Shown piece after piece: positions 46,981 to 58,799 of a stretch of DNA of 64,000 nucleotides. Under the pieces are notes generated by a model that did not search any database, was not told the origin of the DNA, and was given only the letters and a program-made list of their open reading frames with translations. Numbering within the stretch: the stretch's first letter is position 1; every line of letters begins with the position of its first letter. The position numbers were made by a program, and so were the translations under genes. Origin of the DNA: Salvelinus alpinus (taxonomy: Eukaryota > Chordata > Actinopteri > Salmoniformes > Salmonidae); the NCBI RefSeq assembly GCF_045679555.1, contig NC_092089.1:4362040-4426039 (forward strand), written 5' to 3'.

Positions 46981-47735
46981 CTGCTGAGGCTCTTTTATTC
47001 CGGCTCTGCTGCTGTCCCGAGAGGCTCTGTTATTCCGGCTCTGCTGCTTTTCCTAGAGGCTCTGTTATTCCGGCTCTGCTGCTGTCCCGAGAGGCTCTGT
47101 TATTCCGGCTCTGCTGCTTTTCCTAGAGGCTCTGTTATTCCGGCTCTGCTGCTGTCCCGGGAGGCTCTGTTATTCCGGCTCTGCTGCTGTCCCGAGAGGC
47201 TCTTTTATTCCGGCTCTGCTGCTGTCCCGGGAGGCTCTTTTATTCCGGCTCTGCTGCTGTCCCGGGAGGCTCTTTTATTCCGGCTCTGCTGCTGTCCCGG
47301 GAGGCTCTTTTATTCCGGCTCTGCTGCTGTCCCGGGAGGCTCTTTTATTCCGGCTCTGCTGCTGTCCCGGGAGGCTCTTTTATTCCGGCTCTGCTGCTGT
47401 CCCGGGGGGCTCTTTTATTCCGGCTCTGCTGCTGTCCCGGGGGGCTCTTTTATTCCGGCTCTGCTGCTGTCCCGGGGGGCTCTTTTATTCCGGCTCTGCT
47501 GCTGTCCCGAGAGGCTCTGTTATTCCGGCTCTGCTGCTGTCCCGGGAGGCTCTTTTATTCCGGCTCTGCTGCTGTCCCGGGGGGCTCTTTTATTCCGGCT
47601 CTGCTGCTGTCCCGAGAGGCTCTGTTATTCCGGCTCTGCTGCTGTCCCGGGAGGCTCTTTTATTCCGGCTCTGCTGCTGTCCTGGGAGGCTCTTTTATTC
47701 CGGCTCTGCTGCTGTCCTGAGAGGCTCTTTAATTA
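46981..47735. repeat. 35-bp minisatellite, about 21 copies
   Basis: aggctcttttattccggctc plus tgctgctgtcccggg. Early copies alternate ctgctttt cctag and ctgctgtcccgag variants. The 296-codon frame is an artefact that cycles through three frames. Confidence 0.95.
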
Positions 47736-47857
47736 TTCTGCTCACAGGTTACTGCTTAATTAGGCAGTATGCTGTTGCTGCCATGACTACCAGTTGTTAA
47801 GGTTACCGCTGGATAAAGACAACTGATGTGTCATCACACATATTAGAGAAGGTCTTC

Positions 47858-48290
47858 ACACCATCCTGCCTGCTACAACACAGCTGTAGGGACTAGGCTG
47901 ATAACAGAGACTACTGAGAGGAGACCACATCATCCTGCCTGCTACAACACATCTGTACGGACTAGGCTGATAACAGAGACTACTGAGAGGAGACCACATC
48001 ATCCTGCCTGCTACAACACAGCTGTACGGACTAGGCTGATAACAGAGACTACTGAGAGGAGACCACATCATCCTGCCTGCTACAACACAGCTGTACGGAC
48101 TAGGCTGATAACAGAGACTACTGAGAGGAGACCCTCACACCATCCTGCCTGCTACAACACAGCTGTACGGACTAGGCTGATAACAGAGACTACTGAGAGG
48201 AGACCACATCATCCTGCCTGCTACAACACATCTGTACGGACTAGGCTGATAACAGAGACTACTGAGAGGAGACCCTCACACCATCCTTCT
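47858..48290. repeat. 69-bp minisatellite, about 6 copies
   Basis: catcctgcctgctacaacac, agctgtacggactaggctga, taacagagactactgagagg, agaccacat. Period confirmed from starts at 47931 and 48000. Confidence 0.93.
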
Positions 48291-49620
48291 GGATGGTTGT
48301 TGGACGGTTGTTCCTGGTCAAGCTGGGCTGAAGAACGGTTGGTTCTGGTCAAGCTGGGCTGAAGAACGGTTGTTTCTGGTCAAGCTGGGCTGAAGAACGG
48401 TTGTTTCTGGTCAAGCTGGGCTGAAGAACGGTTGTTTCTGGTCAAGCTGGGCTGTAGAACGGTTGTTCCTGGTCAAGCTGGGCTGAAGAACGGTTGTTTC
48501 TGGTCAAGCTGGGCTGTAGAACGGTTGTTTCAGGTCAAGCTGGGCTGAAGAACGGTTGTTCCTGGTCAAGCTGGGCTGAAGAACGGTTGTTCCTGGTCAA
48601 GCTGGGCTGAAGAACGGTTGTTTCTGGTCAAGCTGGGCTGAAGAACGGTTGGTTCTGGTCAAGCTGGGTTGAAGAACGGTTGTTCCTGGTCAAGCTGGGA
48701 TGAAGAACGGTTGTTTCTGGTCAAGCTGGGCTGAAGAACGGTTGTTCCTGGTCAAACTGGGCTGAAGAACGGTTGTTTCAGGTCAAGCTGGGCTGAAGAA
48801 CGGTTGTTCCTGGTCAAACTGGGCTGAAGAACGGTTGGTTCTGGTCAAGCTGGGCTGAAGAACGGTTGTTTCTGGTCAAGCTGGGCTGAAGAACGGTTGT
48901 TCCTGGTCAAGCTGGACTGAAGAACGGTTGTTTCAGGTCAAGCTGGACTGAAGAACGGTTGTTTCAGGTCAAGCTGGGCTGAAGAACGGTTGTTCCTGGT
49001 CAAACTGGGCTGAAGAACGGTTGGTTCTGGTCAAGCTGGGCTGAAGAACGGTTGTTTCAGGTCAAGCTGGGCTGAAGAACGGTTGTTCCTGGTCAAGCTG
49101 GACTGAAGAACGGTTGTTTCAGGTCAAACTGGGCTGAAGAACGGTTGGTTCTGGTCAAGCTGGGCTGAAGAACGGTTGTTTCAGGTCAAGCTGGGCTGAA
49201 GAACGGTTGTTTCAGGTCAAGCTGGGCTGAAGAACGGTTGTTTCAGGTCAAGCTGGACTGAAGAACGGTTGTTTCAGGTCAAGCTGGGCTGAAGAACGGT
49301 TGGTTCTGGTCAAGCTGGGCTGAAGAACGGTTGTTCCTGGTCAAGCTGGGCTGAAGAACGGTTGTTTCTGGTCAAGCTGGGCTGAAGAACGGTTGTTTCA
49401 GGTCAAGCTGGGCTGAAGAACGGTTGTTTCTGGTCAAGCTGGGCTGAAGAACGGTTGTTCCTGGTCAAGCCGGGCTGAAGAACGGTTGTTCCTGGTCAAG
49501 CTGGGCTGAAGAACGGTTGTTTCTGGTCAAGCTGGGCTGAAGAACGGTTGGTTCAGGTCAAGCTGGGCTGAAGAACGGTTGTTTCAGGTCAAGCTGGACT
49601 GAAGAACGGTTGGGTTGGTG
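48290..49620. repeat. 31-bp minisatellite, about 42 copies
   Basis: gaagaacggttgtttctggt plus caagctgggct. Variants ttcctgg, ttcagg, ggttctgg, aaactggg and ctggact are shuffled along the array. Confidence 0.95.
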
Positions 49621-50005
<385 letters not shown>

Positions 50006-50086
50006 GGTCTATGAGATGTGTTCTGGCTGTAACGACAGAGGACTGATAACACAATAGCGGCCTTGTATCAGCACGGTAATCTCCTC

Positions 50087-51480
50087 CCTCTGGTCTCTCT
50101 GTGTCTCTCCCTGTTAGTCTCCCTGATCAGGGTCCTAAACAATCTCTGTCTGGTCTCTCTGTGTCTCTCCCTGTTAGTCTCTCTGATCAGGGTCCTAAAC
50201 CATGTCTGTCTGGTCTCTCTGTGTCTCTCCCTGTTAGTCTCTCTGATCAGGGTCCTAAACCATCTCTGTCTGGTCTCTCTGTGTCTCTCCCTGTTAGTCT
50301 CCCTGATCAGGGTCCTAAACCATTTCTGTCTGGTCTCTCTGTGTCTCTCCCTGTTAGTCTCTCTGATCAGGATCCTAAACCATCTCTGTCTGGTCTCTCT
50401 GTGTCTCTCCCTGTTAGTCTCTCTGATCAGGGTCCTAAACCATCTCTGTCTGGTCTCTCTGTGTCTCTCCCTGTTAGTCTCCCTGATCAGGGTCCTAAAC
50501 CATCTCTGTCTGGTCTCTCTGTGTCTCTCCCTGTTAGTCTCCCTGATCAGGATCCTAAACCATCTCTGTCTGGTCTCTCCCTGTTAGTCTCTCTGATCAG
50601 GATCCTAAACCATCTCTGTCTGGTCTCTCTGTGTCTCTCCCTGTTAGTCTCTCTGATCAGGGTCCTAAACCATCTCTGTCTGGTCTCTCTGTGTCTCTCC
50701 CTGTTAGTCTCTCTGATCAGGATCCCAAACCATCTCTGTCTGGTCTCTCTGTGTCTCTCCCTGTTAGTCTCCCTGATCAGGATCCTAAACCATCTCTGTC
50801 TGGTCTCTCCCTGTTAGTCTCTCTGATCAGGATCCTAAACCATCTCTGTCTGGTCTCTCTGTGTCTCTCCCTGTTAGTCTCCCTGATCAGGGTCCTAAAC
50901 CATCTCTGTCTGGTCTCTCTGTGTCTCTCCCTGTTAGTCTCTCTGATCAGGATCCTAAACCATCTCTGTCTGGTCTCTCTGTGTCTCTCCCTGTTAGTCT
51001 CCCTGATCAGGGTCCTAAACCATCTCTGTCTGGTCTCTCTGTGTCTCTCCCTGTTAGTCTCTCTGATCAGGATCCTAAACCATCTCTGTCTGGTCTCTCT
51101 GTGTCTCTCCCTGTTAGTCTCCCTGATCAGGGTCCTAAACCATCTCTGTCTGGTCTCTCTGTGTCTCTCCCTGTTAGTCTCTCTGATCAGGATCCTAAAC
51201 CATCTCTGTCTGGTCTCTCTGTGTCTCTCCCTGTTAGTCTCTCTGATCAGGGTCCTAAACCATCTCTGTCTGGTCTCTCTGTGTCTCTCCCTGTTAGTCT
51301 CTCTGATCAGGGTCCTAAACCATCTCTGTCTGGTCTCTCTGTGTCTCTCCCTGTTAGTCTCTCTGACCAGGGTCCTAAACCATCTCTGTCTGGTCTCTCT
51401 GTGTCTCTCCCTGCTGTCTCTCTGATCAGCTTCAGGACCAACCGACTGGCCTGTGTCCCTCCCTGCTGTCTCTCTGATCA
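50087..51480. repeat. 60-bp minisatellite, about 23 copies
   Basis: ctggtctctctgtgtctctc, cctgttagtctctctgatca, gggtcctaaaccatctctgt. Two units lack ctgtgtctctc (about 50570 and 50808), and the 238-bp block between them is duplicated. Frames on both strands (VSLCLSLLVSLIRVLNH and reverse) are artefacts. Confidence 0.96.
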
Positions 51481-51499
51481 GCTTAGCTCTCATCCTAAA

Positions 51500-52150
51500 T
51501 GAGATGCTCAAACTCACTAGTGCAAAAATGTCAATTGGCTATATTAAAACGGTTTCATTTGATCCTGAGGTTGTAGGTTATTTCCCTGACATCTGGAATC
51601 AAGGACTCATAACCCCAACCTTTAAGAACGGAGACAAATTTGACACTAACAATTACAGAGGCATGTGTGTGAACAGTAGCTTGGGGAAGGTTTTCTGTAG
51701 TATTGTAAATTGTCTTGAGTAAAAACCAAATTGGATTTATACCAAAACATCGCACAACTGATCATATTTACACCCTACACACCCTGATAGAGAAACATGT
51801 CCACCAAAATATACGCTTGCTTTATCGACTTCCAAAAAGTATTTGATTACTTTTGGCATACAGGACTGTGCTACAAAGTTATTGAAAGTGGTATAGGGGG
51901 TAAAACATGACATAGTTAAATCAATGTATACTGGCAATACGTGCAGCATCAAAATTAGCAAAACAATAACAAGTCTTTACCCAGGGGTGGGGCCTTCGCC
52001 AGGGTTGCAATCTGAGCCCTGCACTCTTCAATATTTACATCATGAATTGACCACTATTCTAGAAAAATCCTCAGCCCCTGGTGTTAGTCTCCACAATTCA
52101 GAGGTTAAATGCCTGCTCCTCGCAGGTGACCTATGCCTATGATGAAACTG
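51500..52150 (+). pseudogene. Decayed reverse transcriptase of a non-LTR retrotransposon
   Basis: Pieces in shifting frames are PDIWNQGLITPTFKNGDKFD then TNNYRGMCVNSSLGKVFCSI (51580-51705), YTGNTCSIKISK (51925-51960), and LTTILEKSSAPGVSLHNSEV then KCLLLAGDLCL (52050-52142). In intact relatives the last motif is a catalytic FADD-type box; here it reads LAGD. NYRG.CVNS..GK is RT motif 2 and 3. Stops and frameshifts occur throughout. The LINE family is not settled. The next Tc1 element abuts it. Confidence 0.72.
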
Positions 52151-53118
52151 GCTCTCATGAGGACCCGCCACAGGAAAGGAAGACCCAGAGTCACCTCTGC
52201 TGCAGAGGATACGTTCATTAAATTGCAGCCCAAATAAATGCTTCACAGAGTTCAAGTAACAGACACATCTCAACATCAACTGTTCAGATTAGACTCCGTG
52301 AATCAGGCCTTCATGGTCGAATTGCTGAAAAAGAAACCACTACTAAAGGACACCAATAAGAAGAAGAGACTTGCTTGGGCCAAGAAACACGAGCAATGGA
52401 CATTAGACCGGTGGAAATCTGTCCTTTGGTCTGATGAGTCCAAATTTGAGATTTTTGGTTCCAACCGCCGTGTCTTTGTGAGACGCAGAGTAGGTGAACG
52501 GATGATCTCCGCATGTGTGGTTCCCACCGTGAAGCATGGAGGAGGAGGTGTTATGGTGTGGGGGTGCTTTGCTGTTGACATTGTCTGTGATTTATTTAGA
52601 ATTCAAGTCATGGTTACCACAGCATTCTGCAGTGATACTCCATTCCATCTGGTTTGGGCTTAGTGCGACTATCATTTGTTTTTCAACAGGATGACCCAAC
52701 ACACCTCCAGGCTGTGTAAGGGCTATTTGACCAAGGAGAGTGATGGAGTGCTGCATCAGATGACCTGGCCTCCACAATCACCTGACCTCAACCCAATTGA
52801 GATGGTTTGGGATGTGTTGGACCGCAGACTGAAGGAAAAGCAGCTAACAAGTGCTCAGCATATGTGGGAACTCCTTCAAGACCGTTGGAAAAGCATTCCA
52901 GTAGAAGCTGGTTGAGAGAATGCCAAGAGTGTACAAAGCTGTCATCAAGGCAAAGGGTGGAGAAAATACAATATATTTTGAATTGTTTAACACTTTTTTG
53001 GTAGCTACATGATTCCATTTCAGTTATTTCACTATTATTCTACAATGTAGAAAATAGTCAAAATAAAGAAAAACCCTTGAATGAGTAGGTGTGTTCAAAC
53101 TTTTGACTGGTACTGTAC
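52140..53118 (+). mobile_element. Tc1-like transposon, left end missing, decayed
   Basis: The right end gagtaggtgtgttcaaactt plus ttgactggtactgta (53080-53116) is a known fish Tc1 terminus. The body has transposase pieces in + orientation. No matching left end is seen; the left side joins the LINE remnant. Confidence 0.82.
52150..52985 (+). pseudogene. Broken Tc1-like transposase
   Basis: The open piece 52238-52663 has [20 protein letters not shown] and [17 protein letters not shown] (first Asp), then [17 protein letters not shown]. Further on come FQQDDPTH (near 52682-52707; the second Asp region, altered from the usual QQDNDPKHT) and [20 protein letters not shown] (near 52780-52840; the final Glu region), in another frame. 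Not functional. Confidence 0.84.
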
Positions 53119-53187
53119 ATTGTTACGTCATGCCAATAAAGCAAATTGAATTGAACTTAATTCAATTGAGACAGACAGAGATAAAAA

Positions 53188-53388
53188 CAATTTTACCTTT
53201 ATTTAACTAGGCAAGTCAGTTAAGAACAAATTCTTATTTTCAATGACGGCCTACCGGGGAACAGTGGGTTAACTGCCTTGTTCAGGGGCAGAACGACAGA
53301 CTGTTAACCTTGTAAGGTCTGGGATTCGATCTTGCAACCTTCCGGTTACTAGTCCAACGCTCCAACCACTAGGCTACCCGCCGCCTCA
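53188..53388 (-). mobile_element. tRNA-derived salmonid SINE (SlmI-like)
   Basis: On the minus strand: GGCGGCGGGTAGCCTAGTGG (A box TAGCCTAGTGG), a B-box-like GATCGAATCCC, a body with TTAACCCACTGTTCC and CATTGAAAATAAG, and the tail AGTTAAATAAAGGTAAAA. Length (about 200 bp) and layout fit salmonid tRNA-Leu-type SINEs; the family name is from memory. Confidence 0.82.
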
Positions 53389-53531
53389 GATACAGACAGA
53401 GATACAGAGTGTGAGACAAAGATACAGAGAGAGAGATAGAGATACAGAGAGAGAGATAGAGATACATAGAGAGAGAGAGATAGAGATACATAGAGAGAGA
53501 GAGAGAGATACAGAGAGAGAGAGAGAGAGAG

Positions 53532-53593
<62 letters not shown>

Positions 53594-53599
53594 AGAGAG

Positions 53600-53637
<38 letters not shown>

Positions 53638-53643
53638 AGAGAG

Positions 53644-53692
<49 letters not shown>

Positions 53693-53761
53693 CAGAGAGA
53701 GAGATACAGAGAGAGAGATACAGAGAGAGAGAGAGAGATACAGAGTGTGAGACAAAGATAC

Positions 53762-53792
<31 letters not shown>

Positions 53793-53825
53793 AACAGAGA
53801 GAGTGTGAAAGAGAGAGAGATCAAT
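53389..53825. repeat. GA-rich microsatellite/minisatellite
   Basis: gagagaga runs with gatacagagaga units and gatacagagtgtgagacaaa at both sides (53400 and 53740). Confidence 0.95.
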
Positions 53826-54565
53826 CTCCTAGTTAACCCCTCTGTTTCTCCATCCAAAGGGCCTCTCCTGTGCAGAGACAGAGAGCATGTATTTCTACAG
53901 CCCGTTTCACAACAGGAAGAGGCTCCGTCGTGACTGCAGCGAGTGGCCCGTTTCAAATCGACACATTTGGAGCTGGTTAAACAGGAAAGAAAGAGCTGAA
54001 TCGACACAAGTGTCTCGTTTCTCCCGTCGTTTCTCAACCGCTGTTACTGTCCATCCTCTAGTCTAAATAACCCTCTTTAAAACGTCTTGTGGGAAACACA
54101 CACTTCCACGAGGTGAGCTCACACGTTCCTGTGTCGTCCAGACAGCAACACGCAGACAGCCGGACACCACCGTGACATGGCATCACCACGGCCGTGCATT
54201 ACCCATAAAGAAACAACAGCATTACATTCCACTGGGAGATGAGGGCTTTTAGCTCAGAGGATTAGACCCCAGGTCACTAGTCTACATCCTAAACTACCTC
54301 AACATCATCTCAGAGGATTAGACCCCAGGTCACCAGTCTACATCCTAAACTACCTCAATATCATCTTAACCTGCTACACCTTACTCAGATCGATAGAAAA
54401 ACCTGTTGCTTAGAGACTCCTACCACTGCTGTACCAAGTTGTCTAGAGCAGAGAGAGAGAGAGAGAGGGAGAATGAGAGGAAAAGAGAAAGCGAGGGATG
54501 AGCCAATGAGCAAGGGAGAAGAGAACATGTCGTGTGTCTGTAAAGGAGATATGTAACCCCCCCAT
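53826..54565. other. Mostly single-copy intron sequence
   Basis: A 51-bp segment, gaggattagaccccaggtca plus ctagtctacatcctaaacta onward, is duplicated (54258 and 54312). A short GA run lies at 54451-54470. No gene recognised. Confidence 0.45.
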
Positions 54566-55590
54566 CTCTTTATCTCCGGTCCCCACAGGCTGTTGGATCA
54601 TCTCTTTATCTCCGGTCCCCACAGGCTGTTGGATCATCTCTTTATCTCCGGTCCCCACAGGCTGTTGGATCATCTCTTTATCTCCGGTCCCCACAGGCTG
54701 TTGGATCATCTCTTTATCTCCGGTCCCCACAGGCTGTTGGATCATCTCTCTCTCTCCGGTCCCCACAGGCTGTTGGATCATCTCTTTATCTCCGGTCCCC
54801 ACAGGCTGTTGGATCATCTCTCTCTCTCCGGTCCCCACAGGCTGTTGGATCATCTCTTTATCTCCGGTCCCCACAGGCTGTTGGATCATCTCTTTATCTC
54901 CGGTCCCCACAGGCTGTTGGATCATCTCTTTATCTCCGGTCCCCACAGGCTGTTGGATCATCTCTTTATCTCCGGTCCCCACAGGCTGTTGGATCATCTC
55001 TTTATCTCCGGTCCCCACAGGCTGTTGGATCATCTCTTTATCTCCGGTCCCCACAGGCTGTTGGATCATCTCTTTATCTCCGGTCCCCACAGGCTGTTGG
55101 ATCATCTCTTTATCTCCGGTCCCCACAGGCTGTTGGATCATCTCTTTATCTCCGGTCCCCACAGGCTGTTGGATCATCTCTTTATCTCCGGTCCCCACAG
55201 GCTGTTGGATCATCTCTTTATCTCCGGTCCCCACAGGCTGTTGGATCATCTCTTTATCTCCGGTCCCCACAGGCTGTTGGATCATCTCTTTATCTCCGGT
55301 CCCCACAGGCTGTTGGATCATCTCTTTATCTCCGGTCCCCACAGGCTGTTGGATCATCTCTTTATCTCCGGTCCCCACAGGCTGTTGGATCATCTCTTTA
55401 TCTCCGGTCCCCACAGGCTGTTGGATCATCTCTTTATCTCCGGTCCCCACAGGCTGTTGGATCATCTCTTTATCTCCGGTCCCCACAGGCTGTTGGATCA
55501 TCTCTTTATCTCCGGTCCCCACAGGCTGTTGGATCATCTCTTTATCTCCGGTCCCCACAGGCTGTTGGATCATCTCTCTCTCTCTGGTGA
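54566..55590. repeat. 36-bp minisatellite, 28 nearly perfect copies
   Basis: tctttatctccggtccccac plus aggctgttggatcatc. The only repeated variant is ctctctc for ctttatc, in two early units and the last. The 36-bp period keeps several frames open for 340-380 codons; these are artefacts. The very low divergence points to recent expansion or an assembly effect. Confidence 0.97.
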
Positions 55591-55740
55591 GGAGGAGCTT
55601 CCCACACCCACTTAAAACCCCATCCCCTCTGAGGCAGCTGTTGACCCCTGTACTCTCCCCTCTAACCTCCCCCCTCTAACCCCAACCTCAGCCCTCAGCC
55701 CACTGACATTAGAACGAGTCGGGAGTCGCGTGGAGCTAGA
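55591..55740. other. Spacer with tctaacctcccc duplications
   Basis: Short C-rich sequence without a gene. Confidence 0.4.
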
Positions 55741-57335
55741 AATGACTCCAGGAGCATTACTCCTACACTACACCACAGTCCTCCAGGAGCATTACTCCTA
55801 CACTACACCACAGTCCTCCAGGAGCATTACTCCTACACCACAGTCCTCCAGGAGCATTACTCCTACACCACAGTCCTCCAGGAGCATTACTCCTACACCA
55901 CAGTCCTCCAGGAGCATTACTCCTACACCACAGTCCTCCAGGAGCATTACTCCTACACCACAGTCCTCCAGGAGCATTACTCCTACACCACAGTCCTCCA
56001 GAAGCATTACTCCTACACCACAGTCCTCCAGGAGCATTACTCCTACACCACAGTCCTCCAGGAGCATTACTCCTACATTACACCACAGTCCTCCAGGAGC
56101 ATTACTCCTACACTACACCACAGTCCTCCAGGATTGACTCCTACACCACAGTCCTCCAGGAGCATTAATCCTACACTACACCACAGTCCTCCAGGAGCAT
56201 TACTCCTACACCACAGTCCTCCAGGAGCATTACTCCTACACTCCACCACAGTCCTCCAGGAGCATTACTCCTACATTACACCACAGTCCTCCAGGAGCAT
56301 TACTCCTACACTACACCACAGTCCTCCAGGAGCATTACTCCTACACCACAGTCCTCCAGGAGCATTACTCCTACACCACAGTCCTCCAGGAGCATTACTC
56401 CTACACCACAGTCCTCCAGGAGCATTACTCCTACACCACAGTCCTCCAGGAGCATTACTCCTACACCACAGTCCTCCAGGAGCATTACTCCTACACCACA
56501 GTCCTCCAGAAGCATTACTCCTACACCACAGTCCTCCAGGAGCATTACTCCTACACCACAGTCCTCCAGGAGCATTACTCCTACATTACACCACAGTCCT
56601 CCAGGAGCATTACTCCTACACTACACCACAGTCCTCCAGGATTGACTCCTACACCACAGTCCTCCAGGAGCATTAATCCTACACTACACCACAGTCCTCC
56701 AGGAGCATTACTCCTACACCACAGTCCTCCAGGAGCATTACTCCTACACTCCACCACAGTCCTCCAGGAGCATTACTCCTACATTACACCACAGTCCTCC
56801 AGGAGCATTACTCCTACACTACACCACAGTCCTCCAGGAGCATTACTCCTACACCACAGTCCTCCAGGAGCATTACTCCTACACCACAGTCCTCCAGGAG
56901 CATTACTCCTACACCACAGTCCTCCAGGAGCATTACTCCTACACTACACCACAGTCCTCCAGGAGCATTACTCCTACACCACAGTCCTCCAGGAGCATTA
57001 CTCCTACACCACAGTCCCCCAGGAGCATTACTCCTACACCACAGTCCTCCAGGAGCATTACTCCTACACCACAGTCCTCCAGGAGCATTACTCCTACACC
57101 ACAGTCCCCCAGGAGCATTACTCCTACACTCCACCACAGTCCTCCAGGAGCATTACTCCTACACTACACCACAGTCCTCCAGGAGCATTACTCCTACACC
57201 ACAGTCCTCCAGGAGCATTACTCCTACACTACACCACAGTCCTCCAGGAGCATTACTCCTACACCACAGTCCTCCAGGAGCATTACTCCTACACTACACC
57301 ACAGTCCTCCAGGAGCATTACTCCTACATTACTTC
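55741..57335. repeat. 30-bp minisatellite with higher-order structure, about 50 copies
   Basis: caccacagtcctccaggagc plus attactccta, with 35-bp variants containing cactacaccacag. Marker units (ggattgactcc, cattaatcc, cactccacc, cagaagc) recur in the same order at offset 508 bp (56134 and 56642), so a 508-bp block was duplicated. Confidence 0.97.
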
Positions 57336-58118
57336 TAACCCTAACCCCCTCTCTAACCAACAGTATTCTAACCCCCTCTCTAACCCACAGTATTCTAACC
57401 CCCTCTCTATCCAACAGTATTCTAACCCCCTCTCTAACCAACAGTATTCTAACCCCCTCTCTAACCAACAGTATTCTAACCCCCTCTCTAACCAACAGTA
57501 TTCTAACCCCCTCTCTATCCAACAGTATTCTAACCCCCTCTCTAACCAACAGTATTATAACCCTCTCTAACCAACAGTATTCTAACCCCCTCTCTAACCC
57601 ACAGTATTCTAACCCACAGTATTCTAACCCACAGTATTCTAACCCCCTTTCTAACCCCCTCTCTAACCAACAGTATTCTAACCCTAACCCCCTCTCTATC
57701 CAACAGTATTCTAACCCACAGTATTCTAACCCCCTCTCTAACCCACAGTATTCTAACCCCCTCAATAACCAACAGTATTCTAACCCCCTCTCTATCCAAC
57801 AGTATTCTAACCCCCTCTCTAACCCACAGTATTCTAACCCCCTCTCTAACCCACAGTATTCTAACCCCCTCTCTAACCAACAGTATTCTAACCCCCTCTC
57901 TAACCAACAGTATTCTAACCCCCTCTCTAACCCACAGTATTCTAACCCCCTCTCTAACCCACAGTATTCTAACCCCCTCTCTAACCAACAGTATTCTAAC
58001 CCCCTCTCTAACCAACAGTATTCTAACCCCCTCTCTAACCAACAGTATTCTAACCCCCTCTCTAACCCACAGTATTCTAACCCCCTCTCTAACCAACAGT
58101 ATTCTAACTCCTCAGTCT
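57336..58118. repeat. 26-bp minisatellite, about 30 copies
   Basis: ccctctctaaccaacagtat plus tctaac, with cccacag and atccaac variants and short ttctaacccacagta units at 57595-57640. It directly adjoins the 30-bp array. Confidence 0.95.
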
Positions 58119-58344
58119 CTGGACTCATGGGAAAGTAGCATTTCATAACCCTTCACAGTTCCTTATTCAAACCAACACAATGCAAATGTCCTGATGCCTG
58201 TTGCCTGTGGTCAATCCTGCAGCGCTCAAAACATTGCAAAAAGGCATATGAGAAGTGTGTGTTGCCGAGCTTAAAGAAAACAGCAAAATCATTTAACAAA
58301 ACATCAGGTTTCTCACACAAAAAAGACAAGACCAGAGATCTTAC

Positions 58345-58600
58345 CTCACTCGGTGTGTAGTAATGTCGGTCTGTTAACAGTCCATAATCCAACGGCAGTG
58401 TGACAGCTAGCTAACAGAACGGCAGTAAGCAGAGACGGAGACAGAGGCTCGACTAGACACCAGGCAGAAGTGACAACAACTAGCGACTCCCAACAACCAA
58501 GAAGAAGAAGAAGAAGAAGAAGAAGAAGAAGACGTCTCACAAGCCCCCGCAGCTGCTAACTGAACGTCTGAGTGAAGCTTTACACCCAAACTCTGCCTCC
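58345..58600 (-). other. ncald: Probable non-coding first exon of ncald
   Basis: The minus strand has a good donor, ACCGAGTGAG|GTAAGATC, at 58335-58354. Upstream sequence is unique, GC-richer than its surroundings and promoter-like. It lies in the right order and orientation to supply the 5' UTR that the acceptor at 25185 needs. It includes a GAA run on the plus strand (58500-58531). The upstream limit (transcription start) is not known. No long conserved frame is present, so I read it as untranslated. The link to ncald rests on position and strand only. Confidence 0.5.
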
Positions 58601-58690
58601 TCTCTGACGTCAAAACCTCGGCGGGGTCACATGACACGGTTCTATGAAAGGCGTTGCCCTGGTAACAGTAGAACACAGGCGGGGGGGGGG
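58600..58690 (-). promoter_or_regulatory. Candidate ncald promoter with CRE and RFX X-box
   Basis: TGACGTCA (full CRE palindrome) at 58605-58612, GTCACATGAC (E-box-type) at 58626-58635, and GTTGCCCTGGTAAC (fits the RFX X-box, two half-sites with a 2-base gap) at 58653-58666. All three lie within 62 bp, just upstream of the presumed exon. A G run follows at 58681-58690. Motif clustering is direct observation; function is inferred. Confidence 0.5.
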
Positions 58691-58799
58691 GCGGGAGCTA
58701 CTGCTGAAAGGCGTTTTCAATAGGTCGTCTCTAACACAGCAGCAGCAGGGCTGGGAAATACACTCTACAGGTCTGTCAGCAGCACAGAGAGACGAGAGA

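Noticed and set aside
46873..47763. 296-codon frame with FRLCCCPERL repeats
   Set aside because: 35-bp array read through three frames in turn; not a protein family.
50063..51517. Leucine-rich frames looking like membrane segments, and arginine-rich frames on the other strand
   Set aside because: 60-bp array; hydrophobic pattern comes from ctctct-rich DNA.
53188..53388. Possible functional tRNA gene
   Set aside because: A- and B-box-like sequences belong to a SINE head; the body and tail are SINE-specific and the cloverleaf is not maintained.
54443..55679. Three overlapping frames of 340-380 codons with perfect 12-residue repeats
   Set aside because: 36-bp minisatellite artefact; no start context, splice sites or domain.
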